A DNA stretch of 53,321 bases. It comes from Gnetum montanum (lineage: Eukaryota > Streptophyta > Gnetopsida > Gnetales > Gnetaceae). The position numbers and the translations under genes were made by a program. Shown here piece after piece: positions 43,552 through 53,321 of this stretch; within the stretch, counting starts at the first letter, position 1, and each line of letters starts with the position of its first letter. Location: positions 43,920 to 97,240 of the forward strand of contig MNCI01004419.1 of the NCBI GenBank assembly GCA_015680685.1, read 5' to 3'. The notes under the pieces are model-generated. The model was not told where the DNA came from. It ran no database searches and was given only the letters and a program-made list of their open reading frames with translations.

Positions 43552-44604
43552 GGGTGAAGAAGCCCTAGGAAGTGACAGTGGTAACATTCGAGACACAGGG
43601 GGAAAATATCTACTTCAAATATGGAGAAGTAGATAAGAGCCAACACTGGATAAACGGTGTACCCTCGGACTCCCTGGTCTAGAACATCCAAAAGGCTGGG
43701 CTTATGGACCTGTTCTTGGCCCTAAATCCAAACGTTCCTACAGCCGAGATGCTTTCCCTAGTCAAATCCTTTTCTGACAAGGTGATCCACTTCCTTATGC
43801 ACATACATGGCGTATAGGTGATCATTGAAATCAATGACCAGCTATTCGCAGACCTCTTTGGCATCCCTGCCGAGGGCATCCTCATAGGGTTAAAGTCCAA
43901 GATGGAGCTGATCCTTCAGAAGAAGGAAATCCAAGAGTCATTGGGGCTTGCAAAGGAGTGAAAGGGGATCCTTATGGAGAAGCTTAAAGAAGGACCTACC
44001 AAGGGGGTTTACCCTATTTTCCGTGCTTGCGAATTCCCCTAGTTGCTCTCCTAAGGGAAGGTCACGGGGATCAAGCAAGCCTAGGTGATGCACGAAGTTA
44101 TGGAGGAGGGGGCCCATTACAACTGGGCTGAGTTTCTATGTAAAGGATTGTAGACTGAAATCTCGGGGCTCCATAAGAAAATGGAGTCCCATTCAAATAT
44201 CCATTATGCCTTCTACATAGCTTGCCTAAAGTGTTTCGTGGAGTTCCTGGTGGTTTAGGAGAATGGAGTTTGGGTCATGCGATATCGTAACTAGTTTTCT
44301 AGACCTTGGATTTGCTAGATCCTTCAAACCACCCAAGCCCAAGATCCCCTAGAAATAGTTGGGTAGTCGTTTTCTATAACAACCAATGATCAGGTGGCCT
44401 ACAACGTTTGTGGCCAAGAAAGCATAGGAGAGACGCCCCTCGCTGTAGATGGTAGCATGTCACAAGGGGAACATTTCATAGCTGAGACTGTAGCCAGCAA
44501 GTTGCGGTGGAAGAGGCCTCCTCTCGCTAAGGAAACCCTTTGTGTGGAGGAAGAGGAGGGGTGAAGACTATGGCTTAAACTACAGAGGATGCAACCCCCT
44601 ATTG
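43552..44604 (+). pseudogene. Exon 4 of the antisense gene in E: conserved transposon-associated domain
   Basis: Heavily stopped but recognisable: KAGLMDLFLALNPNVPTAEM, LFADLFGIPAEG, GVYPIFRACEFP, HYNWAEFLCKGL and SNIHYAFYIACLKCFVEFLV. It aligns with A and B throughout. The stops are mostly TAG in place of Gln or Trp. Confidence 0.7.
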
Positions 44605-45376
44605 GTAAGCTCTTTCATTTAATGCTGACTTTGCTATTGTTCGCTACGCTGCGCTACGCTAGGTGGTGTAGCTTAGCGTAGCACCTGCCTTAGGCTAACT
44701 TGTCTCAAGCTAATGCAAACGTGTTTCTTGGTTACTAGAAGAAGAGGAAGAAGAAGAAGCTGATGAAGAGGTATTGGCCTTTAAGATAGGGACAATGAAT
44801 AAAGACATGGAGGCCCCAGTCTCAGAGAGAAGGGCCCTAGTCAAAAGGTAAGGAGCTCCTGCCGCTAAGGCAGGGGATCTCGTTATTAGGGAGAATACTC
44901 CTATTGACGAAGAGGAGTCTCCCTCAAATAAACAAGATGCTGGTCTCCTAAAAGAAAAGGTACCAGCACATGAAGAGGAGATCTATAGGGACCCAGCAAG
45001 AACCTCTGGCCAGGCTACTGCCATCATTTTACATCAGTCGAAGGGGAGACCGCAATCGTATGCTAGTGAGTTCGGCAATATGTCTGCCTTGTCATAGCCC
45101 ATTGTGACCATTGTTGACATGTTTAGTTATGTGAAAGATGCCACTATTGATGCTATAGGACCTCCTTCAATTCACAAAAAATCATGGGCTGAGGTCCTCA
45201 ACAAGTTTGTGTTTATGTAGGGGATCTTTGATGACATGATCAGCCATCTTCAGTAGGTGGACCCTGAAGTGAGTAAGTAGTAGTGTTATTTTCTCTCACA
45301 TTGATGTGCTAGAATTTCTTGAGTTTTCTAATCTTGCTACACTAATACAAATTTTTTTCTCATCATGTCATGGAAG

Positions 45377-46200
45377 CCTCTCAACTCAAATGGGACCTGG
45401 CATGACCTTTGAAAGTCGGTGCCATGTCCACATTTCCTCCTGAAGTGACTGAGGTGTCTCGTCGCGGATACGACGAGGCTTGCAAATGTGCTTTGCACTC
45501 AGCATGCTCTCTGTGGAAGTATAAGCACATCAATGAGTTCCTATGGAAATGGGTTCAAAAAGCTAAGGAAGAGAAGGCCAACCTGAGCGTCGAGGTGACA
45601 GATCTCAAGTCGAGGAACGAATTCCTCATAGCCCGTGACACTAACAATGAGGACTAGTGCATGGTTTTGATAGACTACGCTAGATTTTGGACAGTCGCAT
45701 GTTAGAATGTTGAGGCCACCCTTGAAATAATAGAGCAACAGATGCAAATGGACATGTTAGCCCAGAAGTGTCAAGATTTAAAAGACTTCATCGCCAAGGT
45801 TTACAAATGGGGGTAGTCCCAGAAAAACCATAAGCATATGTATAAACGGGAGAATGCCACCCATCATAAACTGTATGAAGATACTGTTGTGGAGGTGTTT
45901 ACGTATAAAGCATTCATAAATGCCATCAATGCTTCTGAGGCCTATGCTAAGTTCAAAGAGTAGGTAAAGCTTACAGAATCTCCTAACTGGAAAGTGGACC
46001 TTCCCACAGGGGAGATCGTGACCATCTCCTTTTCTTCGAGGCCACCAAGGTAGACGACCACCAAAAGGGAGAGAGGTACTATAGCAAACATTGAACCAGA
46101 CAAAAGACGTTGTGTGGATATCATGGTAGAGGAGGTTTGGCATCACCTCGGGCTTAGTTTAGACCGGATACCCTTCGAGACGAACATGGGCCCTTCTCAA
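45377..46200 (+). pseudogene. Exon 7 of the antisense gene in E: probable coiled coil
   Basis: SQLKWDLA, then FPPEVTEVSRRGYDEACKCA, HINEFLWKWVQKAKEEKANL and a helix-rich middle. Later VKLTESPNWKVDLPTGEIVT and VWHHLGLSLDRIPFETNMGP align with D. Four or more TAG codons replace Gln or Trp of D. The donor is TCAA|GTTTGT. Confidence 0.7.
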
Positions 46201-46425
46201 GTTTGTTTTTTTCTACTGTATTCTTATGCTTACGCTCTATTGTGACTTGCATGTGTTGCTTTAGCTAACTACTTTATTCCTATGATGCAGGCTCTAGATG
46301 AGGTCATAGGGCCCGTAAAGGGAGGGAATGAAGAATTGGTGAAGGACAACGCAGGGGGAGGTAATGCAAAGGGAGATGATGCAAAAGCAGATGGCAAGTA
46401 TGATGCGAACAGGAGCAACCCATGA

Positions 46426-46860
46426 CAGCATGGGATTTTTTTCTAAGATTTTTTTTGAAGTGTTGAACTATTATAAGATTTTTACAAACATTGGCCAGGA
46501 GGCCAGAATTTTGAATAAATTGATGGATTGATTCTCATGCTATCTTGCACGTTGTGTATACACTAAATGTCATGCCGAAATTTTGCTCTCTTGCACTATT
46601 TTTAGGTCATTTTGGGCCTTTGCTAGTTTTGGGCCATTTTGGGCCATTGCGTAAATGCACTTTGCTAGTTTAAGGTTATTTCAGGCCATTGCGTGAATGC
46701 ACAAGGGTGGTGCATGGGTAGGAAGTAGTGGGGTTGCTACGCTAGGCATAGCTACTTCTTGATCCAACGTGGGTTAAGAGAAACATAAGGTGAAGGCATT
46801 TTTCCAAAGCCTTCGTCTACATCGTTGCACCCCACTTGGAAGGGCAACTTAGCCCATGCA
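46426..46860. repeat. 3' flank of the antisense gene and TAGTTTAAGGTTATTTCAGGCC repeats in E
   Basis: AT-rich 3' flank, then three or four copies of a TAGTTTxGGTCATTTTGGGCC unit (46594-46700), the counterpart of 7883-8157 in A. Nothing coding. Confidence 0.72.
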
Positions 46861-47700
46861 TTTTTGTTTTAGGGGTTAGCTTGCTAAGTTAATCCCTCTG
46901 CCAAATGGTCATTGTAAGTTGTGATAGGTGCTTTGTTCTTAGAAGTTACAACCTCTGAGCCTTATTCCATGCCTATGTTGTGAATTTCTTGCATTGCTAC
47001 TTCATCACCGTGGATCACCACCTCTCTACCTTCATAAAGTAGGTGGATCTCCTGGTATATGGGTGAGGAAATAGCCCTAAGTTGTGCTAACCATGAGCTC
47101 CCTAGGATTAGGCTAAACCCAGGCATTACCTTAACCATAATGAATGTTGCATTTGTGGGGAAGTGGTCCCCTGATACGAAGTCTATGTGGACTGTACCCT
47201 TCACCATGACCCACATCCTATTTAATGACCTCAGACATGACATCATTGTGGGCTTGATCTAGTCAACCAAGCCCAACTTGTCCATAATAGGGAAGGGGAT
47301 GGCGTTCATGGCAGCTCGATCATCAACATGTACCCTTCGGAGTTGATGTTGATCGATCCAAATTATGATGAAAAGGAGTGTTGTGGTCACCTGACCACTT
47401 TCAGGATCTTCCCTAATGGCGTCATTGCAAAAAGTTAGTTAAGGTGGTTCTGGATCTATAGGTGTTAAGGGGAGCATGACTGAATAGATCACTTCCTCTT
47501 TTGCTTGCATGTCTTCGTTGACCAGAATCGCTGTCAACATGAAGATCAGAGCCTTGTGGTGTGGGATGGATGTCATGATTAGGTTGTACAAGCTTAGTGT
47601 AGTGTTCTTTTGTTTTAGATCTTGTTTGACTTGAGTGAGGGCGTCTAAGAGGTCTTGGCTGCCCCCCTCTTTAACACTTTCCTCCTCTTCTATTCGTCCT
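46861..47700 (-). pseudogene. pro: Element E protease
   Basis: SLYNLIMTSIPHHKALIFML, then LRRVHVDDRAAMNAIPFPIM, where the active-site Gly of DDGA is Arg, a flap RMWVMVKGTVHIDF, and FSLILGSSWLAQLRAISSPI. Stops near 47263 and 47440 and the lost Gly make it inactive. Confidence 0.85.
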
Positions 47701-48330
47701 AGAAGATGAATTTCCCAAGGAGGGGCAACTTTGGGTCTACGTTTAGAACCTTTTTAGTAGGGCGACGTAGACTATTTGGTTGTGGAAACATTCATCTTTG
47801 GTGATGAAGGAACAGATGTAGGGGGAGAAGACATAGGCTTGGGAACACCTCGGGCAGTACTTCCCTTTGACGTCTCTCTTGCGAAGTGAACTTATCGCCT
47901 TTTAGGATGAGAAGGCTATTCAGATGTTTTGCATGAGATGGAGGCTAATGAAGGAATAAGCCCCCTGATGACAAATGGAGCTAAAGGTGTTAACAGGTGG
48001 GGTAACATCATTTTGCTAAGAAGTGGCATAGAGATGGATGCCCATGGAGGGACTCTTAGGACGAATGGATGTAGCAAGCTTTGGTCAGTTTCCGGTGGTG
48101 CTGGTGCACTACGTTGAGGCACACAGACCATGAATGGCTATTGGGGTGGCCTAGGATCACTGTCAATACCGATGGTGTTGATGAAGTAACTAGCATTGTT
48201 GGTGTTAAGGGGATCTGTGTAGACATGCATAGATTGGTTTTCAAGGTGCACAGGGTTACTTTCATCCAACACAAGTTTCCCTTGGTCGATCAATCTCTGG
48301 ATGTCATCCTGCAACACTAGATAGTAATCT
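47701..48330 (-). pseudogene. Element E gag-pro linker
   Basis: Pro/Ser/Thr-rich, with PFMVCVPQR, PFVLRVPP and PFVIRG, the same repeated motif as in A. Broken by several stops and frame changes. Confidence 0.65.
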
Positions 48331-50567
48331 GTGTTGTGACCACACTATTGGTGGTAGTCACAAAACCTGTCCAACCTGAAACCCTTAGGAATTGGGGGCT
48401 CATTGGGCAAGGCCAAAGAGGGGTTCCTAAGGAGCTCACAGTAGCATTGATGTTTCCTAATTTCTTCTTCCGACATCTTCTTGTGTTGGATGTACCCTGC
48501 TACCAATAGCTGCTTTAGAAGTTCTGAAGGCTTGAGAGGTAGTGGAGTGTACTTTGAGTGATCTTTACGTTCAAAGTTGGGCTTGGGTTTTGTAGATGTC
48601 TCAAGTGCGAGCATGGCAGGTTGTGGTGAATAGCCCTACATGGGCACAGGATTAGCTGTGGGTGTGGCCAATTTCTTGGCATTCTTATTACCATTGTTGC
48701 TAGGTTTGGGCTTGGCTTCGGTCGCCACAACAACCACTGTGATTGATGGAGCCTTACCCTTGTCCTTCTTTGTGAAGGTGTTTTTGTAGGGAATGTAGGC
48801 TGGGTCTTTGCTTGCCTCAGCCACATCCTGTATACTCTTAGTCTAAGCAAAGGCCTGGCTAAGAGAGCGAGGAGCAAGGTAGTACAATTTAGACTTGATG
48901 AAGTCATTCACTACACCCTTAAAGAAAGCCAACAAGTGGGCCTCCACGATGGGCTCGCAGATTTCATTAAAGGTTGTGCTCCAATGCTGAATGAACTTTT
49001 GGACTGGCTCTAGAGGGTCTTTCTTCACACTCATCAGTTGATCCAACATGGTTTCTATCTTCAAGTTGTACTTGAAGAGTGTCACGAACTGGGTCAGAAG
49101 CTCCTCCAAAGTTAAAATGGAATAGCATGGCAGTGCATGGTAACAATCCAAGGCTTTCCCAGCTAGGGACATAGCAAAGACACAAATAATCATGTGTGGC
49201 CACTATTGCAGCAGAAGGGATTCGAATCTAAAGCTAACAAGATGTGCATTGGAATCTCCATCCCCATTTTACTTTGTGAAGTGGGGAAGGGACATCCCTG
49301 GGGATAGTGTCAAAGCAAGGATTGCAGGGCTAATGGGGTCATCCTGGTAAAAGTCCATAACTTGTACCATGTCAAACCCAGCAGGCTTAAGGCATTTCAT
49401 TTCCTCAGTAAGGGTTTGGATGAGTTGGAATGCTTGGTCTAGACCCTGTGACATTTTGGATGGTTGGGGAACTATGAAGGTAGTTCCCACCTATGGTGTG
49501 GCATGGGTGGCGACGTGACCAATCGGCGATACCATTGGGATGACCCCTATGAATGGTGCTGCTTGTGTTGTCCACCATGTGGCAGGTGGTGTTGTTAGGG
49601 TAGTAACTGTGGTGGGCTGCTAGATGGAATGCTTATGTCGTTAGTAGCATAGACCATAGCCTCATCTTGGGTTGTACCATTTGCGAGGCTTAGTGTGTTT
49701 GAGGGAAAACATAATGAGACACCTACGATGGTTGCGGAATAGGTGAAGAAGAAAATGGGGCTCACCATCTGGATGGGCCCGAGCTTGCCACAGTGGGTGG
49801 AACAGATGTGAACATAGTAATGGAAACAGAAGTTGCATATATGACTGTAAAGTAGGTACAGTATGAACATGTGGTAGGGTAGCCATGATTGTTGTATGAT
49901 GTACTGTGGGAATGGATTGCTACACAGTTTGCAAAGGAACATTAGCTACAAACGAAATAGGTGAAGCGGTGGAGAAAGGACATTGAAATGCCACAGGGTT
50001 GACATGACTAACCATAGCAATTGTAATCATGGGTTTCAAAGGTGTAGGCATGATCACAAAGGGAGTAATGACAGACAATAGATTGGCCCACAAGGACTGG
50101 GTAGGAGGGACTGTGAGAAGGTTAGCTTGACCTCCTCTGTCGGACTAAGAATCAAGCTCCTCTTATCCATCCTGGAAGATGTCCTCATCATTGGATGCTA
50201 TATCCTGTTGCTTCCTAAGCCTAGCCAACTAGATTAGCTGGTCTAGAAGCCATTGGTTCGTCTATGTCAAAGGTATGGGAGTGCCAAGAATGGGAACAAA
50301 TTCCTTCCCATTGTAATAAGAGAAATCGAAGCTATGTTTGTCTTCAAGTTTGTGTACATCCAAGGGAAGATTTGCCTACACCTTTGCACAGAGGAAGTTG
50401 TAATGCTCATGTTGTTGGGCCAAGCCCTCAGGTCCCCGATTTTGGATTCTGAAAGATTGGCGTGTTTCCAGCATCAGGCTTAGAGGTTGTTCATCACCAG
50501 TAGTGCCTTGAACTGTGATGGGAACCTTAATGTTAAAAGTGTTAGTGATAGTGTTCAAAAAATCCAT
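48331..50567 (-). pseudogene. gag: Element E gag
   Basis: Starts MDFLNTITNTFNIKVPIT at 50567. The next part, EHYNFLCAKV stop ANLPLD, aligns with EYNFICIKIQAGLAVD in A. After a degenerate Pro/Val/Met-rich region come MGTTFIVPQPSKMSQ, LSPGMSLPHFTK, MSLAGKALDCYHALP and VQKFIQHWSTTFNEI. The knuckle reads FCDYHQ, stop, CGHNTDYY with the last Cys changed. Ten or more stops. Confidence 0.87.
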
Positions 50568-50958
50568 TGTTGAGCTACGTAGTTATGCAAAAAGAACGCA
50601 AAAAGAACAAAGAAATCAGAAAGTAACAGAAAGAAGGCTTTACATCTTGCTAGGTTCCCAAGGAACCGTTGAGGCGACCAATCTGCACCACACAAGGCAT
50701 AAACAACTACAAAATGGTATCACATTTATGCTAGTGCGCAATAGGGTATAAAGCGCATGTAAGACTACCATAAGACAGGTGAGTTAACTAGTGATCAAAA
50801 GGCTTTATGTCCTCTATGGTTCTTGAGGAACCATTGAAGAAACCGATATACACCATACGATGCATAAATAACCACAGACAGGTGTCAGGTTTACACTAAT
50901 GTGTATCAGGGTGGATAAGGCTTATAGAACTAACATGACATGCGGAAAGGGCATTGAA
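50568..50958 (-). repeat. Leader of element E with a two-copy duplication
   Basis: Two diverged direct copies, about 50636-50755 and 50801-50925, are offset by 165 bp. Each carries GGCTTTAxxTC, then a GGTTCCxxAGGAACC palindrome and a stretch like ACACCACACAAGGCATAAAC. No gene. Confidence 0.65.
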
Positions 50959-50977
50959 GGCCCTCCTTCTAGCACTA
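50959..50977 (-). promoter_or_regulatory. Primer-binding site of element E
   Basis: TAGTGCTAGAAGGAGGGCC on the minus strand, six bases from the LTR. Two transitions separate it from the A site. Confidence 0.8.
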
Positions 50978-50983
50978 GAAATC

Positions 50984-52472
50984 TATAGCGACTGAAAATG
51001 TTGGTGGTTGGAAAACACTGAGGGGTCAGCGGTCATGGACAGTCTCAACCCCATATCTACAAATGGGCTGTGCTGGATGGAACGGATACGGGGATCCCTT
51101 AACGGTCTAGTTGATCAGACAAGGACTTAGTCGATGTCTATATAACCTTTTTCAACGTGTTGTTTGAAAGCAAAGTTTATAGCCTAAAAACAATATTTTA
51201 AACATAAACGATGTAAGCAACAATGTAAAGTGCGATGATAAACAAGAGAACAAAGTAGAATACAAAGTAAAATACAATTAGAAAAATGCACCGCTTTGGA
51301 GCTATAACTTTGCTCTGTCAAGATGGATATAGTCGGTTGCATAGTGCTAGGAAGTGTAGAGATCCCGAGAGTAACCAAGACATGTAGAGGGGCTGACAAT
51401 GCAAAAATTCTACCAAGGTGGTAGAAAAGAGTAGAACAAAATGCCAACTAAGAGCACTCACTATTTATAGTGTCAAACAAAAAGCTTACAATGCTCGAAG
51501 TTACAGTGCCAATAAATGCCAAAAGGAAAAAAAGCTAGAAAAAGTCTTCTTTGCCAACCAGAAGTTCGAAAGTCAAAAAGTGCAAAAAAAGGTCAAAAGT
51601 CCTTTGAACGTTGCTCGCTAGGGTATTTATAGGACCAAGGATGCACAAAAGGGGCATTTTGGATGCCACATGCATTGGGCCCATGTTGTCTTATCTATGC
51701 TGCACGTGCCTACATGATCATTGGACATGCATGACCATTGTCATTACGAGCCTACCATGCCATAGTTGTGAGCCTGCCACACCATAATTGCACCGTCAGC
51801 ATTTGGAGACGTGTGCCAATGGTTTAATTATGTGAAGTGCATTGATGTCATACAAACACCCATCATGCTTTGCTGTGCTTTGTAGCGTAGCATGCTCGAC
51901 ATAGCGTAGCATCTTGTCACGTGTTTTGCTACATGTATGTTGCATGGTTGCTACGCTATGCTATGCTATGTAGTGTAGTGTAGCATAGCACCTAGCCTTA
52001 GTTGCAAAAACTTTACCAATTCTGCAAAATTTTCCTTTTGCACTACGAAACCTACGAAGTTGCTGATCTTGCCCTTTGAGTTTTCTTCTGTCACTTCCAC
52101 AGAATTTCTATGCCTCGCTGCACCATGTAGCTCAACGTAGCGTAGCAGCAGACATGGTCCGTCGCTTTCTGACGAAGAGAGACATTGCTGAAGGACTTGG
52201 AGTTGGGTGAGGGGACTTCCTATATAGCGTTTTCTATGCTATGCTATGATGCATAGTGTAGCGTAGCACTTTAGTTCCGCAAATATTTTCTAGAGTTTTC
52301 TACGCTACATAGCAAGGCATAGCGTAGCGTAGCAAGCTTTGTGACTTAGAAAACTTGCTGAATTAGATAGTCTGAAAATCAGACCGTCCATCTCCTGAAT
52401 AACTATCATGATGCTGCACGAATTGCAAAGGCCTAGTGATGTAAGCATGTCTTCGAATTTTGGGGTGTTTCA
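50984..52472 (-). repeat. 5' LTR of element E
   Basis: 1489 bp, minus strand TGAAACACCCC to GTCGCTATA. TATA box at 51622-51632. U3 repeats of GCTACGCTATGC type at 51865-51995 and 52130-52335. It aligns with 34833-36307 over its whole length, with many substitutions. Confidence 0.9.
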
Positions 52473-53265
52473 GGTATCTAGTCTAGACCGAGCCCAAGGC
52501 GGCACCAAACCACCTTTGCCATGATATCCACCAAATGCCTAATTCCAGGTTTAGCCTCTGTAGTAGCTTTTTCCTTTTTTACTGTCATCCATCTTGGTGG
52601 TCTCAGAGAAAAGGAGGCATTCATGATCTTTCCTGTGGGAAGGTCCACTTCCCATTCAGGAGATTTAGTAACCTTTACCTGCTCCATGAACTTCTCATAG
52701 GCCTCAAAAATGCCAATGGCATCTACAAATTCCTTATAGGTAAACGCCTTGACAGAAGCACCCTTATATAGTTTACGATAGGAAGCGCATTCCAGTTTAT
52801 ACATATGCTTATGGTTTTTCTAGGATTTCCCCCATTCATAAACCCTGGTGCTAAAATCTTTCCAATCCTGACTCTTCTGGGCCAACAAGTCCATTTTCAT
52901 TAGCTGTTCTATTATTTCATAGGTGGCTTCATTGTTCTGACATACAACTATCCAAAATCTAGCATGATCTATCATAGCCATGCACCAGTCATCATTATTA
53001 GTATCATGGGCTATGAGGAATTTGTTGATCGATTTGAGGTCTTCCAACTCAGTGCTCAAATTATCCTGCTCTTTCTCAGCCTTTTGGACCCATTTCCATA
53101 GGTCTTCATTGACGCACTTGTACTCCCACAAGGAGCGAGCTGAGTGCAAATCACATTTGCTGATCTCATTGTATGCATGATGAGGCACCTTGGTCACTTC
53201 AGGCGGGAATGTAGGCATGACACTGACTTTCAAAGGCCATGCTGGGTCCCATTTGAGTTGAGAGG
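52473..53265 (-). pseudogene. Exon 7 of the antisense gene of D: probable coiled coil
   Basis: Acceptor TTGTGATAG (53274-53266), then SQLKWDPAWPLKVSVMPTFP, WEYKCVNEDLWKWVQKAEKE, NLSTELEDLKSINKF and YEIIEQLMKMDLLAQKSQDW. TAG at about 52817 follows VYEWGKS where A has Gln. The frame then stays open through FVDAIGIFEAYEKFMEQV, WEVDLPTGKIMNA and VDIMAKVVWCRLGLGLD to a TAG at about 52480. The exon resumes at 34827 on the far side of E. The heptad-like spacing of Leu, Ile and Glu suggests a coiled coil. It is the best preserved copy besides A. Confidence 0.75.
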
Positions 53266-53321
53266 CTATCACAACATAAAGATCATATCAGTCGCATTAG
53301 CGTAGCAAGGTTAGAAAATTC
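52473..53321 (+). mobile_element. Element D, second visible part
   Basis: D resumes after E with the rest of exon 7 of its antisense gene (minus strand) and, beyond 53265, the intron before it. The remaining exons and pol of D should lie to the right of the window. Confidence 0.85.

Larger units (their letters stand above)
42001..46425 (+). pseudogene. Antisense multi-exon gene of element E
   Basis: Inferred exons: 42001-42119, 42637-43084, 43178-43467, 43552-44604, 44739 to about 45268 (exons 5 and 6 apparently fused), 45377-46200 and 46291-46425. Exon 1 is 119 nt as in B, with the split codon completed by one base after CATGCAG. Introns 1 and 2 have the same phase as in A and B. It starts MAPKKEHTHLALAKV and ends at TGA 46423 after an acidic tail. 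More than fifteen stops and a frameshift in exon 2 show it is long dead. Introns contain GCTATGC and GCTACGC repeats (42360-42560, 44640-44680). Confidence 0.78.
34833..52472 (-). mobile_element. Element E, complete Tat/Ogre-like retrotransposon, 17.6 kb
   Basis: Two LTRs (34833-36307 and 50984-52472) bound it and GGTAT is duplicated on both sides (34828-34832 and 52473-52477). On the minus strand, from right: 5' LTR, primer-binding site, leader, gag, linker, protease, repeats, antisense gene (plus strand), repeats, reverse transcriptase, two RNase H, integrase, repeats, 3' UTR, polypurine tract, 3' LTR. The LTRs differ at many sites, so the insertion is old. Frames are broken throughout. It is the reference for the organisation of the other four elements. 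Confidence 0.93.

Noticed and set aside
43552-46425. Alternative genetic code with TAG as sense codon in the antisense gene
   Set aside because: TAG stands for both Gln and Trp compared with A and D, and TGA and TAA also occur; this is decay.
1-53321. Ordinary cellular genes, tRNA or rRNA genes
   Set aside because: All conserved frames match retrotransposon proteins or the antisense gene. I saw no tRNA or rRNA sequence; tRNA-like matches are limited to primer-binding sites.

Overview
The window is a nest of degenerate plant LTR retrotransposons. I see no ordinary cellular gene outside them. All five elements (A to E) belong to one Ty3/gypsy group of the Tat/Ogre type. Shared traits are a gag with a C-x2-H-x4-H-x4-C knuckle, a DDGA-type protease, a YMDD reverse transcriptase, two successive RNase H domains, a primer-binding site like TGGCGCTAGAAGGAGGGCC, LTRs beginning TGAAACACC, and arrays of short tandem repeats. 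Such density points to a land plant with a large, heavily methylated genome. I cannot name the species.

Layout. Element A (minus strand, 1-14084) carries a 5' LTR, gag-pro and pol, and runs off the left edge inside integrase. A sits in element B (plus strand, visible from 14085 to its 3' LTR end at 24197). B sits in element C (minus strand, visible 24198-31171, with its 5' LTR). C sits in the gag of element D (plus strand, 31172-34832, resuming at 52473). Element E (minus strand, 34833-52472) is the only one complete at both ends. It is 17.6 kb, has LTRs of about 1.48 kb and a GGTAT target-site duplication, and splits D. The order of insertion is D first, then C, then B, then A; E also came after D.

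The most interesting content is a second gene carried by the elements on the strand opposite to gag-pol, between protease and reverse transcriptase. It is visible wholly or partly in A (3257-7638), B (14085-17317), E (42001-46425) and D (34577-34827 plus 52473-53265). It has its own TATA-like box about 160 bp before the start in A and E, and about eight exons with GT/AG introns whose positions and phases agree between elements. Exon 2 encodes a domain that reads like an FCP1/NIF-type HAD phosphatase, with much of the catalytic apparatus lost. Exon 4 encodes a conserved domain reminiscent of plant transposon-associated proteins. Exon 7 is probably coiled coil, and the last exon encodes a Gly/Asp-rich acidic tail. 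Because this gene is antisense to the genomic RNA, its introns cannot be spliced from that RNA, which would explain why they survived retrotransposition.

The cassette is flanked by tandem repeats built on a TAGTTTAAGGTC-like core, which recurs after pol. Gag-pro and pol are about 5.6 kb apart, so pol must be expressed by splicing out the cassette or from a separate start. All copies carry in-frame stops, mostly reachable by C-to-T or G-to-A changes, so none looks active. A, the most nested, is the best preserved and richest in CpG.
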